64,000 nt of DNA from Nicotiana tabacum (Eukaryota; Streptophyta; Magnoliopsida; Solanales; Solanaceae), in NCBI RefSeq assembly GCF_000715075.1, contig NC_134089.1, positions 72,026,697-72,090,696 of the forward strand, given 5' to 3'. Below, in pieces: positions 11,052 to 23,200 of the stretch (position 1 is its first letter; each line of letters opens with the position of its first letter). A program made the position numbers and the translations under genes. A model generated the notes under the pieces. It was given only the letters and a program-made list of their open reading frames with translations. It did no database searches and was not told the DNA's origin.

Positions 11052-13100
11052 GAAATCTAGAAGGACATACATCATCCGAAAGTATTCCTACTCAATTATA
11101 TTCTTACTCAATGTTTTTTAAGAACTTTTTTTCTAGAATTATGCAAATCCTATATAAATCTATATATATCTATATTTATTTTTATATTTATCTCTCTCTC
11201 ATAGAGAAGTTCATAACTACATTTTTGGTTGGATAAAATTGTAAATATAAAGACAGTTTAATTTTTACAACAAAAGAACAAAAAACAAAATTGCCATATG
11301 ACAAAAAAATGAAAAAGAAGAGAATAAGTGGAAACTCCTTCAATAACTATATTCCTAACAAAGAGCGATTGTCGTTGTTTAAAAAGGAAAAAAGAAATTA
11401 GTTAATATCCCTATTAGGGAAAGTAAAAATTGTCTTAGGTTTAAAAGGAATAAAGAATAAGAGAACAAGAAGAAAACTTAAGTGCAATATATTTATAAAA
11501 TATCTTTATAAAAAACCGTCAGTTGATATCTCAATTTTTAATTTGCTCTCCAAGGGCACTAAGGTTTAATTAGTTCCCTTGTTGGTTAATGCATTCATCA
11601 ACTTAATTTGATTTTTAATGAACTTATTAAATTAGGATTTTAAGAATGTTATCCGCTGAAATTGCTAAGGAAGAATGATAATTTTTGAATTTTAAGTGAT
11701 GAAATTATAAAATTAGAACAACTTTTTAACTGAATACATTGACGAATTATTGAGAATTTTTATGCAGCAGTTTCTTCTTTTATTGAGTTAAGTACATAGG
11801 ATCAACATTTATCATTTTCAGGAATATAAACTTTTATTTTATAGCTTAGACACAATATTTCAATATAATATATATACGACCTTTTAGAATTCTTTAATCT
11901 ATTGAGATAGGAGTATCCATTTGTAACTCTATTTGCTCTAAGTTTTTTTGCCTAGCTTCATTCTCATCTTTATTTATTCATATTATTTCATGGATAAGAT
12001 GATTGAAATAATAGTATTTTTTAATTATTGAAAACAAACCTGTACGATTGATATGTACCTCGAATAGTTGAAATTGCATTTTCTGTAATATTAGTTTCTC
12101 ACTTTTGAGTTAATTATATTGCTAACATTAATCGTTATATTTCTTTAACAAAGGCCAAAGACTCCTAACCCTAAAGAGAGTAATCATTCTCTTTGTTGAT
12201 TTTAGTGTAATTTGTATTTAGTGACGTGTTATTTGTTTTCATATTTTGAGGTTGAGAAGATTTGTTATAACATTTTTGGGACTTTTCCTTTTATATATAG
12301 ATTTATCATTCTTATAAATATATTTTTCTATATGTTCTTAATTCCTTTTGCCTCTATTTCTTTTCTTCAATGAATTTTTTGAATTGTTTTTCCTTTTCTG
12401 AAGTTGTTTCTCTTCTAAAACTCCTTAAATTTTCTTCAAATAGGTTTTGTATATATGAAGGTTGTGCCAAAAAATTCAAACTTTTAATTCACTTGGCATT
12501 AATCTATGACATTGACAATTTGTAGATAACTTTAAGTTAACATATAATGTAATCTAATTAATTAAGAAATTACATGTAATAATAGGTTATTACCGATCAC
12601 AATTTTAACATTGTGAATGGGGTAGGCTTTCAGTAGTTTAAAAATCACTAGACAATGAGTTGTTAACTTTATGAATAAAGTATTTTTTATTTTCGGGTTA
12701 CACTATCGCTGATTGAAAACTTAGTGAAGTTCATAATCAATTTGCAAAAAATACTCATTATTCTAATGTTAAGATTTACACACAATTATCGCTACTGATC
12801 CGCCGGTCTTGTTCGTCGCTGCTGCTTCACCAGCAAAGCTTCATCCTCTCCGGTGAACAGCCATCATTGGCCTATGTTTGGCTACATTGAAGGGTCTCTC
12901 AAACCTAGTCAAATTTTCGAATAAGTGTACTATTAGATCTGGCCGGATTTTTGTTTGTCTCTGGTGATGAAAAGCCTCGAAGCCTCTTTCTCAGATCTGG
13001 CCGAATTTTTGTTCGTCTCCCTTTTTAGTGTTAGTACAATGTATACAGTATTTTACTTGGTCGAAAGGCATTATCTTCTGCTAACTTTCTTTTTTTTCTT
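11052..13100. other. AT-rich gene-free stretch
   Basis: Contains poly(A)/poly(T) runs and a TATATCTATA-type low-complexity patch near 11160-11200. I see no credible protein or RNA gene. Around 12895-13020 the phrase AGATCTGGCCG..TTTTTGTT is repeated twice about 60 bp apart. A GC-richer patch at 12800-12900 could be a captured gene fragment, but I cannot identify it. Confidence 0.6.
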
Positions 13101-13600
13101 TGCTATTGAGTCACATATAATGATATAAATACATTGTATTCTGTACAGATACACTCAAATTTGAGTGTATTTTGTATTTCTGAATGCAAATACAGTTTAT
13201 TTTTATATATTTTTGCATGTATTTATGTAATCCGAAGGTGATTTTTTTGTCGGATCCCTGTATTTTTTGAATTTTGGTTGTTGAATACAGTTGAATTAAA
13301 TAAAGTGAATTGAATACAATGTAAAAGTAGCTTCGAATGAATACAGTGAATTGAATACAACCGAATAACACTGTATTTTTGTATTTTTTGTTATTTGAAT
13401 ATAGTCGAATTTGAATATAATGTAAAATAGTTAAGAATGAATATAGCTGAATTGAATACAGTGTATAAAGTCGAATTGAATATAATGGCATACACCCTTT
13501 TTCTTGATTTTTTGTTGTTTGAATACAACTGAATTCAATATAGTAAAATTAAATACAATATAAAATATATACGAACGAATACATTCAAATTTAATTCAGT
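13100..13600. repeat. Degenerate GAATACA/GAATTGAATA repeat field
   Basis: About 500 bp dominated by interspersed copies of GAATACA, GAATATA, TGTATT and GAATTGAAT at irregular spacing on both strands. It generates an artefactual minus-strand frame (13111-13491) full of LYSIQLYS-like text. The spacing is irregular, so it is a degenerate simple-sequence field rather than a clean satellite. Confidence 0.75.
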
Positions 13601-14430
13601 GATATACCTCCTATGGCAAGCAATTAGTAGCTACGAAATGTAATTAGCTAAACTATAACTACACCTTGCAATAAGCCTCCAAACAATAGTCATTTATGAA
13701 AACTCTCCTAAAACAAATGAATCCATTTCTTCTCTGTTTGGCTTGAAAAAATGGCAAAATTGCACCGGTTGTCCCCTAAGGGACTGGTCTTTAAATATTG
13801 CTCATATTCTTTTACTTTGTTGTAAAAATAGGTTTTTGCTTACCAAAAATACTATAGTTCTTCAATATTGGAAGCTTGAAATTCATGTTTGAGAGTGAAA
13901 ACTGGAAGTTTAATGATTGACTATTGTCAAAATTATTTGAATGTTGATAATTAGTACTAAAAAATTTCGTTCAAACACTAATTTAATGATTTGCTTTAGA
14001 AATCTTAAAACTTCATGTGGTCCTTAGAAAATGTTGAAGAAGATAAAATGGATCTTCTTGATTTGATGATATTTAACTAAATTGGTGATTGGAGATCATT
14101 TGTGTTAGGATTTGGAGGTTTTGTTTTAAATTTTTCAAGAATGAAGGTCCGCGCGACACTCGGTGTTAACACTCCAAATCTAAAAATCCTAACCATAATT
14201 TTAGTGATAACGTATGGCAAAATCATACAAGATAGTGAGGCTTCCATCGCTTAGATTTAGATTGACTATTGAGTGCAAGCCCGTAAATAGACGACTATGG
14301 GTAGTTCAGGTGCACTTAAAGTCAACTACAACTAGAAGGCATGCCGATCTTTCCACCAACAAATATTTGACTTTGACTGTGAAAAGTGGAGCCGATTCGG
14401 GGATCGATGGGATGCTGTAGCTTTAAGAGA
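13601..14430. other. Gene-free stretch with one imperfect inverted repeat
   Basis: No coding or RNA gene is supported. GTTAGGATTTGGAGG at 14104-14118 is mirrored by CTCCAAATC..AAATCCTAAC-type text at 14172-14193, giving a possible hairpin of about 90 nt. It is not assigned to an element family. Confidence 0.4.
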
Positions 14431-14550
14431 TAGGGGCGGAGGCAATTGGAAAGGCTTTTTAGGAACAAGACGCCCTCCCTCATATGTCGTAAAAGGAAAG
14501 TGCAGATCTTTATCTTTCTTCGACACTCTTCCGACTTGATGCCGCCCCTG
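14431..14550. mobile_element. Possible small hAT-like MITE
   Basis: The ends are imperfect inverted repeats: TAGGGGCGGAGGCAA at 14431 and, on the other strand from 14550, CAGGGGCGGCATCAA. CAGRGGCGG is a frequent hAT terminal sequence. The expected 8-bp target duplication is not evident, so this may be a decayed copy or chance. Confidence 0.35.
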
Positions 14551-14962
14551 AATCCACATTTGATATCATTTGGAGCAAATTTAAAGTAGTTTTATTGGAG
14601 TTGGAATTACAATTTCGAAAAATACTTTGTTTAACAACACATATAAATTGCCAACCAGGCAGACTTTGACGAACAATTTAACAACTAGGTTGATTGCAGA
14701 TAAAGTCATGTCAATCTGATAGTGTTTGATGAACAGTTGAACAAGCACAAAGTCATACCAATTAGGTAGAATTTATGAAAATTTAACAATTAAAAATAAA
14801 CAAATACACAAAGTCATGCCAATGTGATGGGATTTGGTGAACAATCGAACAATTACAAAGTCATGCCAACCAGATAGAGTTTATGAATAATTAATAATAT
14901 AGATAAAATAAATATAGCATAAAATCAACCACTCCAGTAGAGAAATCCCTAGCAACAAATAC
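14551..14962. other. Gene-free stretch with short internal repeats
   Basis: Phrases such as AAAGTCATGCCAAT, GAACAATT and AGTTTATGAA recur at roughly 60-bp spacing (14640-14890), suggesting an old, eroded tandem repeat. No coding signal. Confidence 0.4.
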
Positions 14963-14976
14963 GGGGGGGGGGGGGG
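14963..14976 (+). repeat. Homopolymer run of 14 G
   Basis: An uninterrupted run of 14 guanines lies exactly where similarity to the copia integrase ends. Long G runs are rare in AT-rich plant DNA and prone to sequencing error, so the length is uncertain. Confidence 0.9.
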
Positions 14977-16130
14977 TAGGGCGAAGGTCATTTTTATTAC
15001 AGAAATGAAATTCTTCAGAACAACATAGACTTCAATCTTTGATTATATCAAACAGACCCAAGTATACCTACTAAAGTCATCAACAATAGTGATAAAGTAG
15101 TACTTCCTATCATATGTAGATTTCTTATAGGGATCCCAAACATCTAAATATACAAGCTGAAAAATACATTCTGATTTACTTGTACTAATTGAAAAAATTG
15201 ATCTATGCTGATTTGATTTTAGTCAACCATTCTTGTTGAATCTTCTCATCTACAAGATTCCTTAAGGCATGTATATGTTGCATTGCCTTCACGGAGGGAT
15301 GTCTGAACCTTGTTGCTCCTACTAATTGTCTTATTTCTTCTTGTAGAATTTAGAGACCATTTGATTCCTTACATATTCCCATCACCTTGCCATTGTAAAG
15401 ACCATATAGAAAACAAAAGTCAGGTAAAATTTTAATAGAATAAACAAGATCCCTGGTTAATTTTGATAATGAAAGTAGATTATACTTGAAGTCCAGCACA
15501 TATAGAATATTTCTGATCCTTTGGCCTTTTAAAGTTGTTGCATTTCCTACATTTATTATTTGTGGCTTGTTGCCAATTGGTACCTGCACCTTGCTACCCT
15601 CCTGATTCTCTAGTTTTTTTTTTATAAATATCAACAAGCTTCTCTTTACAAGAGGTAATTTGATGAGATGCCCCTGAGTCAATTATCCACTCAAAAACAC
15701 AAGTATTTGACAACATGAAAATAATACCTACCATGTTAACTATATAGTCACTACTTGATGATTTGTTTCACAGGTTCACCAATTGCGTATACTCCTCCTA
15801 TGTGAAGAAATGGCCCCGTGATTGACCTTGAGATTGGCCATCAACGGAATTATTTCCTTCAATTGTTGCATGTTAGCATAAGGTTTGAAACCAATTCCCT
15901 GCATTGGTTTCCTTTTACCCTTAAAATTAGGTGGATATCCTATAATTTTATAGAAATTCTTCTTTTGATGCCCCTTATACCCATAAAGTTCACAAATGTA
16001 ATGACTCGGCCAGTCATTTTGAGAGTAATAGTCCCAATCTCTTATTTTCTGCTTTCCCCATATCTTTTTCTGCTTATGTAACTTGCTGAGATGTTTTTTT
16101 GGTTTCGGAGTGTTTTGGGACACTTAGTCC
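14977..16130 (-). pseudogene. Ty1/copia gag zinc knuckle to integrase core, decayed (C-terminal part)
   Basis: Read on the minus strand, three copia regions appear in order. At 15776-16123 is the late Gag region, with a decayed zinc knuckle (CELYGYKGHQKKNF at about 15960-16000; the second and last cysteines are replaced) followed by GYPPNFKGKRK. At 15350-15682 is the protease/GAG-pre-integrase region (ATTLKGQRIRNILYV, KYNLLSLSKLTRDL, GLYNGKVMGI). At 15000-15349 is the H-rich segment and integrase core start (VYLDVWDPYKKSTYDR, FITIVDDFSRYTW), which carries the first catalytic Asp region. Stops interrupt it near 15197 and 15346, and the rest of integrase, RT and RNase H are missing. It continues the same polyprotein as 60750-61485; a gypsy LTR now separates them. 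Copia identity is secure, the exact lineage is not. Confidence 0.85.
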
Positions 16131-16679
16131 TTCAAACGGAAGCTTAAGCCTTAGGATTTTAACCGTAGTCAAAATTGTGTGAAGACGACTCCGGATTGGA
16201 GTTTCGTCTGTTCTTTTAGCTCCGTTGGGTGATTTGGAATTAGGAGCATGTCCAGACTATGAATTTGAGGTATGTAGCTGATTTAGGCTTGAAATGGCAA
16301 AAGTCAAATTTTTGGAGATTTTGACCGGTAGTGGACTTTTTGATATTGAGGTCAGATTCCGATTCCGGAAGTTAGATCAAGTCCATAATGTTGACCTTGT
16401 GTGCAAAATTTGAGGTCAATCGGGCATGGTTTGATAGGTTTCAGCATCGGTTGTAGAAATTTGAAGTTTCAAGTTCATTAAGTTTGGATTGGAGGGTGAT
16501 TCGTATTTTTTTTTGTTTGATGTGTTTTGAGGGCCCGACTAAATTTATATCATATTTTGAGACTTATTAGTATGTTTGGTTGAGATCTAGGGGGACTCTA
16601 GTAAGTTTCAGGTGGTTAATGGATCATTTTTGGACTTAAGTTGTTGGCTGATATCTACTGGTATGATTTATCTGGTTTC

Positions 16680-16985
16680 CTCTTATGCGTTCGCGAGGGA
16701 GGTCTCGCATTCGCGAAGTGTTCTTGGAGGTTGATGGATGTTTGTTCTTCGCATTCACGAAGAGGAGCCCGCGTTCGTGAAGTTGTGGTCACTGGAGGCA
16801 TCGCGAACGCAAGAAATGGAACGCGTTCGCGAAGAGGAGTGAGGCAGCTGGGGACCCCAGCCACTTGGCCTACGCGTTCGCAAAGAGTGGAGTTTGCAAA
16901 GCTTCGCGTTCGCATAGTGTTAAATTGAGAGGCAGGTAGAGTGGTTTACGGGAATGCGAGGATTTGGCCGCGTTCGCGAAGAAGG
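16680..16985. repeat. CGCGTTCGCGA motif cluster in LTR-P
   Basis: The reverse-complement form of the TCGCGAACGCGA motif recurs about ten times (16687, 16709, 16751, 16770, 16802, 16822, 16874, 16904 and 16970 areas). It occupies the same relative position as the clusters in the other LTRs. The short frames here, rich in FANS/RERV-like residues, are products of the motif and not genes. Confidence 0.7.
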
Positions 16986-17861
16986 ATTCACCTGGACAGA
17001 ATATAACATTTCAAAATCGAGGGTTTGACCATTTTTATCAAAACTTGAGTTTGAGAGCTCGGATTTGGACGAGATTTTAAGGAATTTTCAGAAATATCGA
17101 TTGAGTAATGATTTTACACTTGATTTTAGTTATATCACACTAATCTATCATTAATTTTATCTTTTAATTTCGGATTTGGGTTGAAAATTTGGGAAAAATG
17201 GGAAGAAGTTCTTCAACTAAGATTTTGGGTTTTGGTTGAGAATTTGATATCGGATTTGGATAATTTTGGTACGAGTGAACACGTGAGTGAATGTGTGTTC
17301 ATATTTTGTGACTTTTACCCGATTCCAAGACGTGGGCCGGGGGAGGCTTTTTAAGGCGATTTTCGAAATTCTTATTAAAGTCTTGATTTCATTAATTAGA
17401 TTAGTCTATTATAGTTGTATTTATGATATGTAATTACTTTTGGCTAGATTTGGGCCATTCAAAGTCAGATATTCGTGGAAAAGGCATTGTTACCGATTGA
17501 TTGAGCTTGGTTCGAGGTAAGTGGCTTGCCTAACCTTGTGTGGGGGAAATTCCCTTAGGATTTGGTACTGTTTGATATGTGAGCGTCGGGTACGCGAGCT
17601 GACGAGTGCGTACACGGGCTATTCGTTGTAAAATCTGATTTTTACTGAGTATAACCCGTTTCTTCTTATTTGAGTTATACCAACATGTGTAGTTATGCTG
17701 TTTAGCCTAGAATAGCATGTCTACTTGCCTTAAATGCTTATCTGAACTATGTGCAACATGCTTAGTGGATTTCCTGTTTTTCCTTGACTTGTACTTAGCC
17801 TAAACTGTAGGATTTCTTGCTGTAACTATTTCTTCCATTGTTTGAGCTGCGTATTTATTTT

Positions 17862-17975
17862 GGGACAATAGAACGGTATTCCGGGAGATCCCCCTGCATA
17901 TTTACTTTGGGACTACGGGAAGGTATCCCGGAAGATCCCCCTACACATTTACTTTTGGGACTACGAGATGGTAGA
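17862..17975. repeat. About 45-bp subrepeats in LTR-P
   Basis: Three imperfect units contain GGTATTCCGGGAGATCCCC, followed by a TTTACTTTGGGACTACG phrase. They are the reverse complement of the unit arrayed at 19370-19616 and 56282-56528 in the chromovirus LTRs, with fewer copies here. Confidence 0.7.
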
Positions 17976-18434
17976 GATCCCCTATTGTTATTTCTGTACA
18001 CTCTACTATTATGTTTCTGTGATTTCCTTCTTGCTAAATTTCAGTCTTTTATTATACTGCGATATTTGGATATACCTTATTTCATATATATATATATATA
18101 CTAGTAGGGCCCTGACCTGACCTTGTCACTACTCGACCGAGGTTAGGCTTGGTACTTACTGGGTACCATTGTGGTGTACTCGTGCTACTCTTATGCACAT
18201 ATTTTCTTGTGCAAATCCAGGTATCTCCTACCAGCCTCGTTTTTAGTTGCATTGTTGCTGTTGCTCCGGAAACTTTAAGGTATATCTCCCTGCATCTGCA
18301 GACCTCGGAGTCCTCCTCTATCTCGTTTGTGATGTTCTTCATTACTTCTTCTAGATATTGATGTACAGAATAGTTAGACAAATCCTAGAAGCTTGTGACT
18401 TATGGTGTTCCGAGTCTTGGGAGAGTTTTTGTGT

Positions 18435-18439
18435 ATACT
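18435..18439. other. Target-site duplication ATACT, left copy
   Basis: ATACT directly precedes TGTCACGACCC at 18440 and is repeated at 60568-60572, directly after GGGTCGTTACA. This marks one insertion whose product is now a solo LTR split by later insertions. Confidence 0.85.
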
Positions 18440-18760
18440 TGTCACGACCCAAAACCCTAACCTGTCATGTTGGCGCCTATCGTGGTACTAGACAAATCGA
18501 CATTACCAAAACACTTCGATATTTCATAAAAGGTAAATCAAAAGCTTTTTTGTAACAGAGTTTTCATAAAAATAGGAGTTAAACTCAAAATACAATGTGG
18601 TAAGATAGCCCCAAACATCGAGGCGTCACTAGTCATGATCATCTAAACAACAAATCCAGAAATGGTGTCTACAAGAGTCTGTACCCAAAAGTACCATTAC
18701 AGAAAAAGGAAAAGATGACAAGAAGGAGAGACAAGGACTGCAAACGCCAGCAGCTACCTC
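18440..18760 (-). mobile_element. Solo LTR of E1-like family, left fragment
   Basis: Begins TGTCACGACCCAAAACCCTA, matching the E1 5' LTR end at 6897 (TATCACGACCCAAAACTC), with a shared GGCGCCT phrase downstream. It is interrupted at 18760 by the chromovirus and resumes at 58023. The two pieces total about 2.9 kb and are framed by ATACT, with no internal region, as expected for a solo LTR. Confidence 0.82.
18756..18760. other. Target-site duplication ACCTC, left copy
   Basis: ACCTC precedes the chromovirus LTR start TGTCACGAC at 18761 and is repeated at 58018-58022 after the right LTR end CATCACA. A perfect 5-bp duplication is typical of gypsy integration. Confidence 0.9.
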
Positions 18761-19369
18761 TGTCACGACTCTAGTTCTCCCTCCGTGAACCATCGTGACG
18801 GCACCTAGTCTCTACGACTAGGTAAGCCTATCATTTGCGGAAAAAGGAATGAAAACATGAAAGCTATCACCTAATAAGTAAAATTTAAACAAGGAAATGC
18901 AATGCCGCTCGGCATATACAATAATCACTTTCGAACAGTACATAAACTCTCCCCAAACCCGAAATGTCATAAGTCATAAGCTAAAGAAGAAACAATACTC
19001 CCATACTCCAGAGTCTAATTAAAAAAATATGAGAAGGGTTGACATAGGGTGGAATGGATAGGGACTTCGAGGTCTGCGGACGTGGTAGATATACCTTGAA
19101 GTATCTAATGTCGCCTCGTCTAACTCGTAACGCAACTAATGTAAGGTACCTGGATCTGCACATGGAAAACATGTGCAGGAAAGGGCATGAGTACACCAAA
19201 CTGTACCTAGTAAGTGCCAAGCCTAACCTCAGTCGAGTAGTGACGAGATCAGGTCAGGACCCTACTGGTTTAAATATAATAAAAATTTAGCAGTAAAGAA
19301 ATAGATACTGAAGTTTTAACCAGGAAATAAACATAGAAGAACAACATCTCAGAACACAGCAATAGCAAT

Positions 19370-19616
19370 AGGGGATCTTCCGGGATAGAGTCCCGTAGTC
19401 CCAAACGTAAATGCATAGGGGGATCTCCCGAAATACCGTACCGTAGTTGCAAGGTAAATATGCAGGGGAATCTTCCGGAATACCGTTCCGTAGTCCCAAA
19501 GAAAATATGCAGAGCTGGGGGATCTCCCAGAATACCGTTCTGTAGTCCCAAAGTAAATATGTAGTATAGGGGGATCTCCCGAAATACCGTTCCGTAGTCC
19601 CAAAATAAATATGCAG
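19370..19616. repeat. About 50-bp LTR subrepeat array (3' LTR)
   Basis: About five imperfect units, each with GGGGGATCTCCCGGAATAC-like text, CCGTTCCGTAGTCCCAAA and GTAAATATGCAG. The same array is at 56282-56528. The unit contains a small inverted repeat, GGATCTCCC..GGAATACC. Overlapping open frames in it are artefacts of the repeat. Confidence 0.85.
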
Positions 19617-20104
19617 CTGGACTAAAAAGAGATAACAGTTACAACAAGAAAATCATAATTTATACTAAGTCCAAATCAAGGAAGAATAGGAAATTTCACT
19701 AAAACATGCTACACAGAGTGCAGGTAGGTAGCTAAGGCAGTTAAGATAGTTATGGCACGTAGGCATGCTTTCCTAAACTAAACAGGATAGTTACATATAC
19801 TAGTGTTGTTCAATTGAAAATAGTCGGTGTACGCACTCGTCACCTCACGTACACGACGCTCATATATCAAACAGTACCAAATCCTAAGGGGAGTTCCCCC
19901 CACAAGGTTAGGCAAACCACTTACCTCAAACTCAAGGCCACTCAAATCTCAATCATAGCTTTGCCCTTCAAACACGCCTCCGAACCAACAATATCTATGA
20001 TTTGGGGAAGAAGAAGTCTTTGGAAATTGCCTCTTGTGTTCTAGGTTTTGAAATTTTGAAGAATGAATGAAAAATACCGTCCAAAGTCATTTTGATCAGT
20101 TGCG

Positions 20105-20365
20105 GGTATCGCATATGCAATCTAGGATTTGCAAATGCGAACCCCGTAAATGCGAACTTCTCTGCGAAAATGCGAAGATTCACCTGGGCCTTCTAGCATC
20201 GCAAATGCAAACAATTGTTCGCAAATGCGTCCAGTAATAATGGCAATTGTGATCCTGAACTTTGCAATTGTGAAGGTTGCCTCCCAACCCCATTGCTCGC
20301 AAATGCGATGATTCTTCGCAAATGCGAGGCTTGCATTTGCGAGCAAACCTCGCAAATGCAAAGTT
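20105..20365. repeat. TCGCAAATGCGA motif cluster (3' LTR)
   Basis: Repeated CGCAAATGCGA and TCGCAATTGCGA-like words, in the same LTR position as the TCGCGAACGCGA clusters of other families. The word differs from TCGCGAACGCGA exactly by CpG transitions at the two inner CpGs. Confidence 0.7.
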
Positions 20366-21087
20366 TGCAGACCTAAAGCACACCAGCTATAGTTCCTAAG
20401 TTCAAAACACTCCGTAGCCTATCCAAAACTCAACGGAGCCCTCGGGGCTCCAAACCAAACATGCACAGAAGTCTTAAAACATCGTACGAACTTGCTCGCG
20501 CGATAAAATCATCAAAATAACACCTAAAATCACAAATTTAGCACCAAATCAAATGAAATTCTCAAGAACACTTTAAAATTTCTATTTTTCTCAACCGGAC
20601 GTCCGAATCACGTCAACCCAATTCCGTTTTCCATCAAATTTCACAGTTAAGCCTTAAATATTATATTGAACCTGTAATGGGCTCCGAAACCAAAATACGA
20701 ACCCGATACCAACAAGATCAATCATTAAAAATTTCTTAAAAACCATTGAATTTTCAGACTCACAATTTTCAACAAAAATTTATAACTCGAGCTAGGGACC
20801 TCCGAATTCTGATTCCGAGCATACACCCAGGTCCAATATTTTAATACGGACCCACCGGGACAGTCAAAATATGAATCCGGGTCTGTTTACCAAAAATTTT
20901 GACCAAAGTCAACTCAATTGAAGTTTTTAATAAAACATTATTATATTTATCTACTTTCAACACAAAAACTTTTCGAAAACATGCCCAGACTACGCACACA
21001 AACCGAGGAGGAATAAAAAAAGGTTTTAAAGGCCTCAGAATATAGAATTTATTTTCAATTTATAAGATGACCCATCGGGTCCTCACA

Positions 21088-21103
21088 TTCTCCACCTCTA
21101 AAG
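21088..21103 (-). other. Polypurine tract of the chromovirus
   Basis: The minus strand reads CTTTAGAGGTGGAGAA immediately before the LTR start TGTGAGGACCC. The sequence upstream on the minus strand (CTCGAGGACGAACGTTTG) is the usual text after pol in this clade. Confidence 0.78.
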
Positions 21104-22340
21104 CAAACGTTCGTCCTCGAGCAAACATAGAAAAGTACATGGGATAGTAAAAAGGTGGGGATTTCTACTACACATGTCTGATTCGGACTCCCAAGTCGCC
21201 TCCTCGACCGGCTAAGCCCGCCACTGAACCTTCACTGATGCAATATTCTTTGACCTCAGCTTTCGAACTTGCCTGTCCAAAATAGCCACTGGCTCCTCAA
21301 CATAAGATAGATCCTTGACCAACTGGACTGAACTGATCAAATCCAAAATGTGAGATGGATCATCGTGATACCTCCGGAGCATCGAAACATGAAATACCAG
21401 ATGAACTTCTGCCAAGCTGAGAGGTAAGGCAAGCTCATAAGCAACCTCCCCAATACACGACAACACCTCTAAGGGACCAATAAACCTTGGGCTCAACTTG
21501 CCCATGTTTTCGAACCTCATAACGCCCTTCATAGGCAAAACCCGCAGCAAGACCCGGTCTCTAACCATAAAGGAAACATCGCGAACCTTCCGGTTCGCAT
21601 AACTCTTCTGTTTAGACTAGGCTGTGTGAAGTCTATTTTGAATCACCTTAACCTTCTCCAAGGCATCCTGAACCAAGTCCGTGCCCAATAATCTAGCCTC
21701 ACCGGGCTCGAACCAACCCACTGGGGACCAATACCGCCTACCGTATATAGCCTCATACAGTGCTATCTGAATGTTGGATTGATAACTGTTGTTATAGGCA
21801 AACTCCGCAAGTGGCAAGAACTGATCCCAAGAACCTATGAACTCCATCACATACACATGGAGCATATCCTCAAGAATCTGAATAGTGCGCTCAAACTGCC
21901 CGTCCATCTGAGGGTGAAATGTCGTGCTCAACTCCACCCAAGTACCAACTCATGCTGTACGACTCTCTAGAACCGTGATGTAAACTGCGTGCCCCAGTCA
22001 AAATAATAGATACCGGCATGCCATGAATTATGAGAATCTCTCGGATATAAACTCATGCCAGCTGCTCGAAAAAATAGGTAGTCATCACAGGAAGTAAATG
22101 AGCCGACTTGGTCAGCCTATCTACAATCACCCAAACTGCATCAAACTTTCACTGAGTCTGTGAGAGTCCAAAAGCAAAATCCATAGTGATCCGCTCCCAT
22201 TTCCACTCCGTAATCTCTAACTTTTGAAGCAATTCGCCTGGCCGCTGATGCCCATACCTCACCTACTGGCAATTTAGACACCGAGCAACATACTCCACTA
22301 TGTCCTTCTTCATCCTACGCCACCAATAATGCTACCTCAA
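21104..22340 (-). pseudogene. Chromovirus integrase and chromodomain-like C-terminus, decayed
   Basis: The end of the Pol polyprotein, which would insert element cDNA into chromatin. On the minus strand the zinc-binding part ends in ARCLNCQ near 22265-22290, followed at once by an amber stop. The catalytic core shows MDF near 22180 and FDWGTQFTSRF near 21970-22003, the latter in another frame. Then come VELSTTFHPQMDGQFERT near 21890-21937, holding the Glu region, and FAYNNSYQSNIQ near 21770. The C-terminal region (21212-21568) has GKLSPRFIGPLEVL, FHVSMLRRYH and ILDRQVRKLRSKNI, the post-integrase layout of chromoviruses, with a short chromodomain-like tail. At least one frameshift separates the second Asp from the Glu, so no functional integrase is encoded. 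Confidence 0.88.
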
Positions 22341-23200
22341 GTGAAGAATCAACTCACGTGAACCATCTACATTGGGCACACATAGCCTGCATGCATGCTC
22401 AATGCACCATCGTCCCCAGTAGTAACCTTCTTAGCATTACCGTGCTGAACCGTGTCCCTAAGGAGAAGCAGATGGGAGTCATCATACTGACACTCCCTAA
22501 TATGATCATAAAGAGAAGACCAAGAGACCACACAAGCCAATACTTGACAAGGCTCAGAAATTTCCAATATCACAAACTGGCTGGCTAAGGCCTGAACATC
22601 CAACGCCATGTGCCTCTCTACTACTGGTAGATAAGCCAAACTCCCAAAACTCTCTGGCCGACGACTCAAAGCATCTGCCACCATATTGGCCTTCCCCGGG
22701 GTGGTACAGAATAGTGATATCATAATCCTTAAGCAGCTCTAACCAGCTCCTCTAGCGCAAATTAAAATCCTTTTGCTTGAATAGATGCTGGAAACTTTGG
22801 GGATTAGTATAGATCTCACAAGGGACACCGTATAAATAGTGCCTCTAAATATTCAAGGCGTGAATAATGGCATCTAACTCAAGGTCATGGACATGATAGT
22901 TCTTTTCATGCACCTTCAGATGTCTGAACACATAGGCAATCACCCTATGGTCCTGCATCAACACCGCGCCGAGGCCAACTCGCGACGCATCACAATAAAT
23001 TGTATAAGACCCCAAACCTAAAGGCAATACCAATACTAGGGTTGTAGTCAAAGCTGTCTTGAGCTTCTGAAAGCTCTCCTCACACTCTTCCGTCCACCTA
23101 AACGGAGCACCCTTCTGGGTCAGCCTGGTCATGTGTGCTACAATAGATGAAAATCCCTCAACAAATCGACGGTAATACCCTGCCAAACCAAGGAAACTCT
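22341..23200 (-). pseudogene. Chromovirus RNase H region, decayed
   Basis: Follows RT in the same polyprotein and would degrade the RNA of the RNA/DNA hybrid. At 22845-23186 the frame begins AGYYRRFVEGFSSI, the RT connection, then PFRWTEECEESFQKLK, then YCDASRVGLGAVL with the first RNase H Asp, then ENYHVHDLELDAIIHAL with acidic residues in the expected place. After a broken segment, 22367-22723 restarts with PGKANMVADALSRR, the end of RNase H, where the last conserved Asp is visible. The frames are separated by stops near 22724-22845, so the protein is inactive as read. Confidence 0.88.

Larger units (their letters stand above)
16131..18439 (+). mobile_element. Plus-strand gypsy LTR, left part (LTR-P), 5' end missing
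   Basis: This is largely the reverse complement of LTR text elsewhere in the window. 16200-16480 matches the E1-type LTR ends (compare 60130-60320 reversed), and 17500-18330 matches the chromovirus LTR (compare 19050-19920 reversed). It continues at 60573-60749 once the ATACT-flanked insertion is removed, ending GGGTCGTGACA. The expected TGTRA start is not seen, so the left end is truncated near 16131 in the copia gag. No internal gag/pol is attached. It may be a solo or fragmentary LTR, and its mixed similarity suggests an LTR recombinant. Confidence 0.72.
18761..21087 (-). mobile_element. 3' LTR of the chromovirus-like element (2327 bp)
   Basis: Matches 55662-58017 end to end. Its plus-strand termini are TGTCACGACTC and GGGTCCTCACA, so the minus strand runs TGTGAGGACCC to GTGACA. 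The adjacent purine-rich tract is at 21088-21103. The LTR pair shows scattered substitutions and small indels, so insertion is moderately old. Minus-strand frames inside are subrepeat products. Confidence 0.92.

Noticed and set aside
12800..12900. GC-richer patch as an exon
   Set aside because: No supported frame, splice sites or recognisable peptide.
13111..13491. 126-codon minus-strand frame
   Set aside because: Low-complexity product of the GAATACA repeat field with no domain.
14332..14559. 75-codon minus-strand frame as a gene
   Set aside because: It overlaps the possible MITE ends and has no recognisable domain or gene context.
16641..16928. Two overlapping frames on opposite strands, Arg- and Ser-rich
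   Set aside because: Both come from the CGCGTTCGCGA motif cluster in an LTR.
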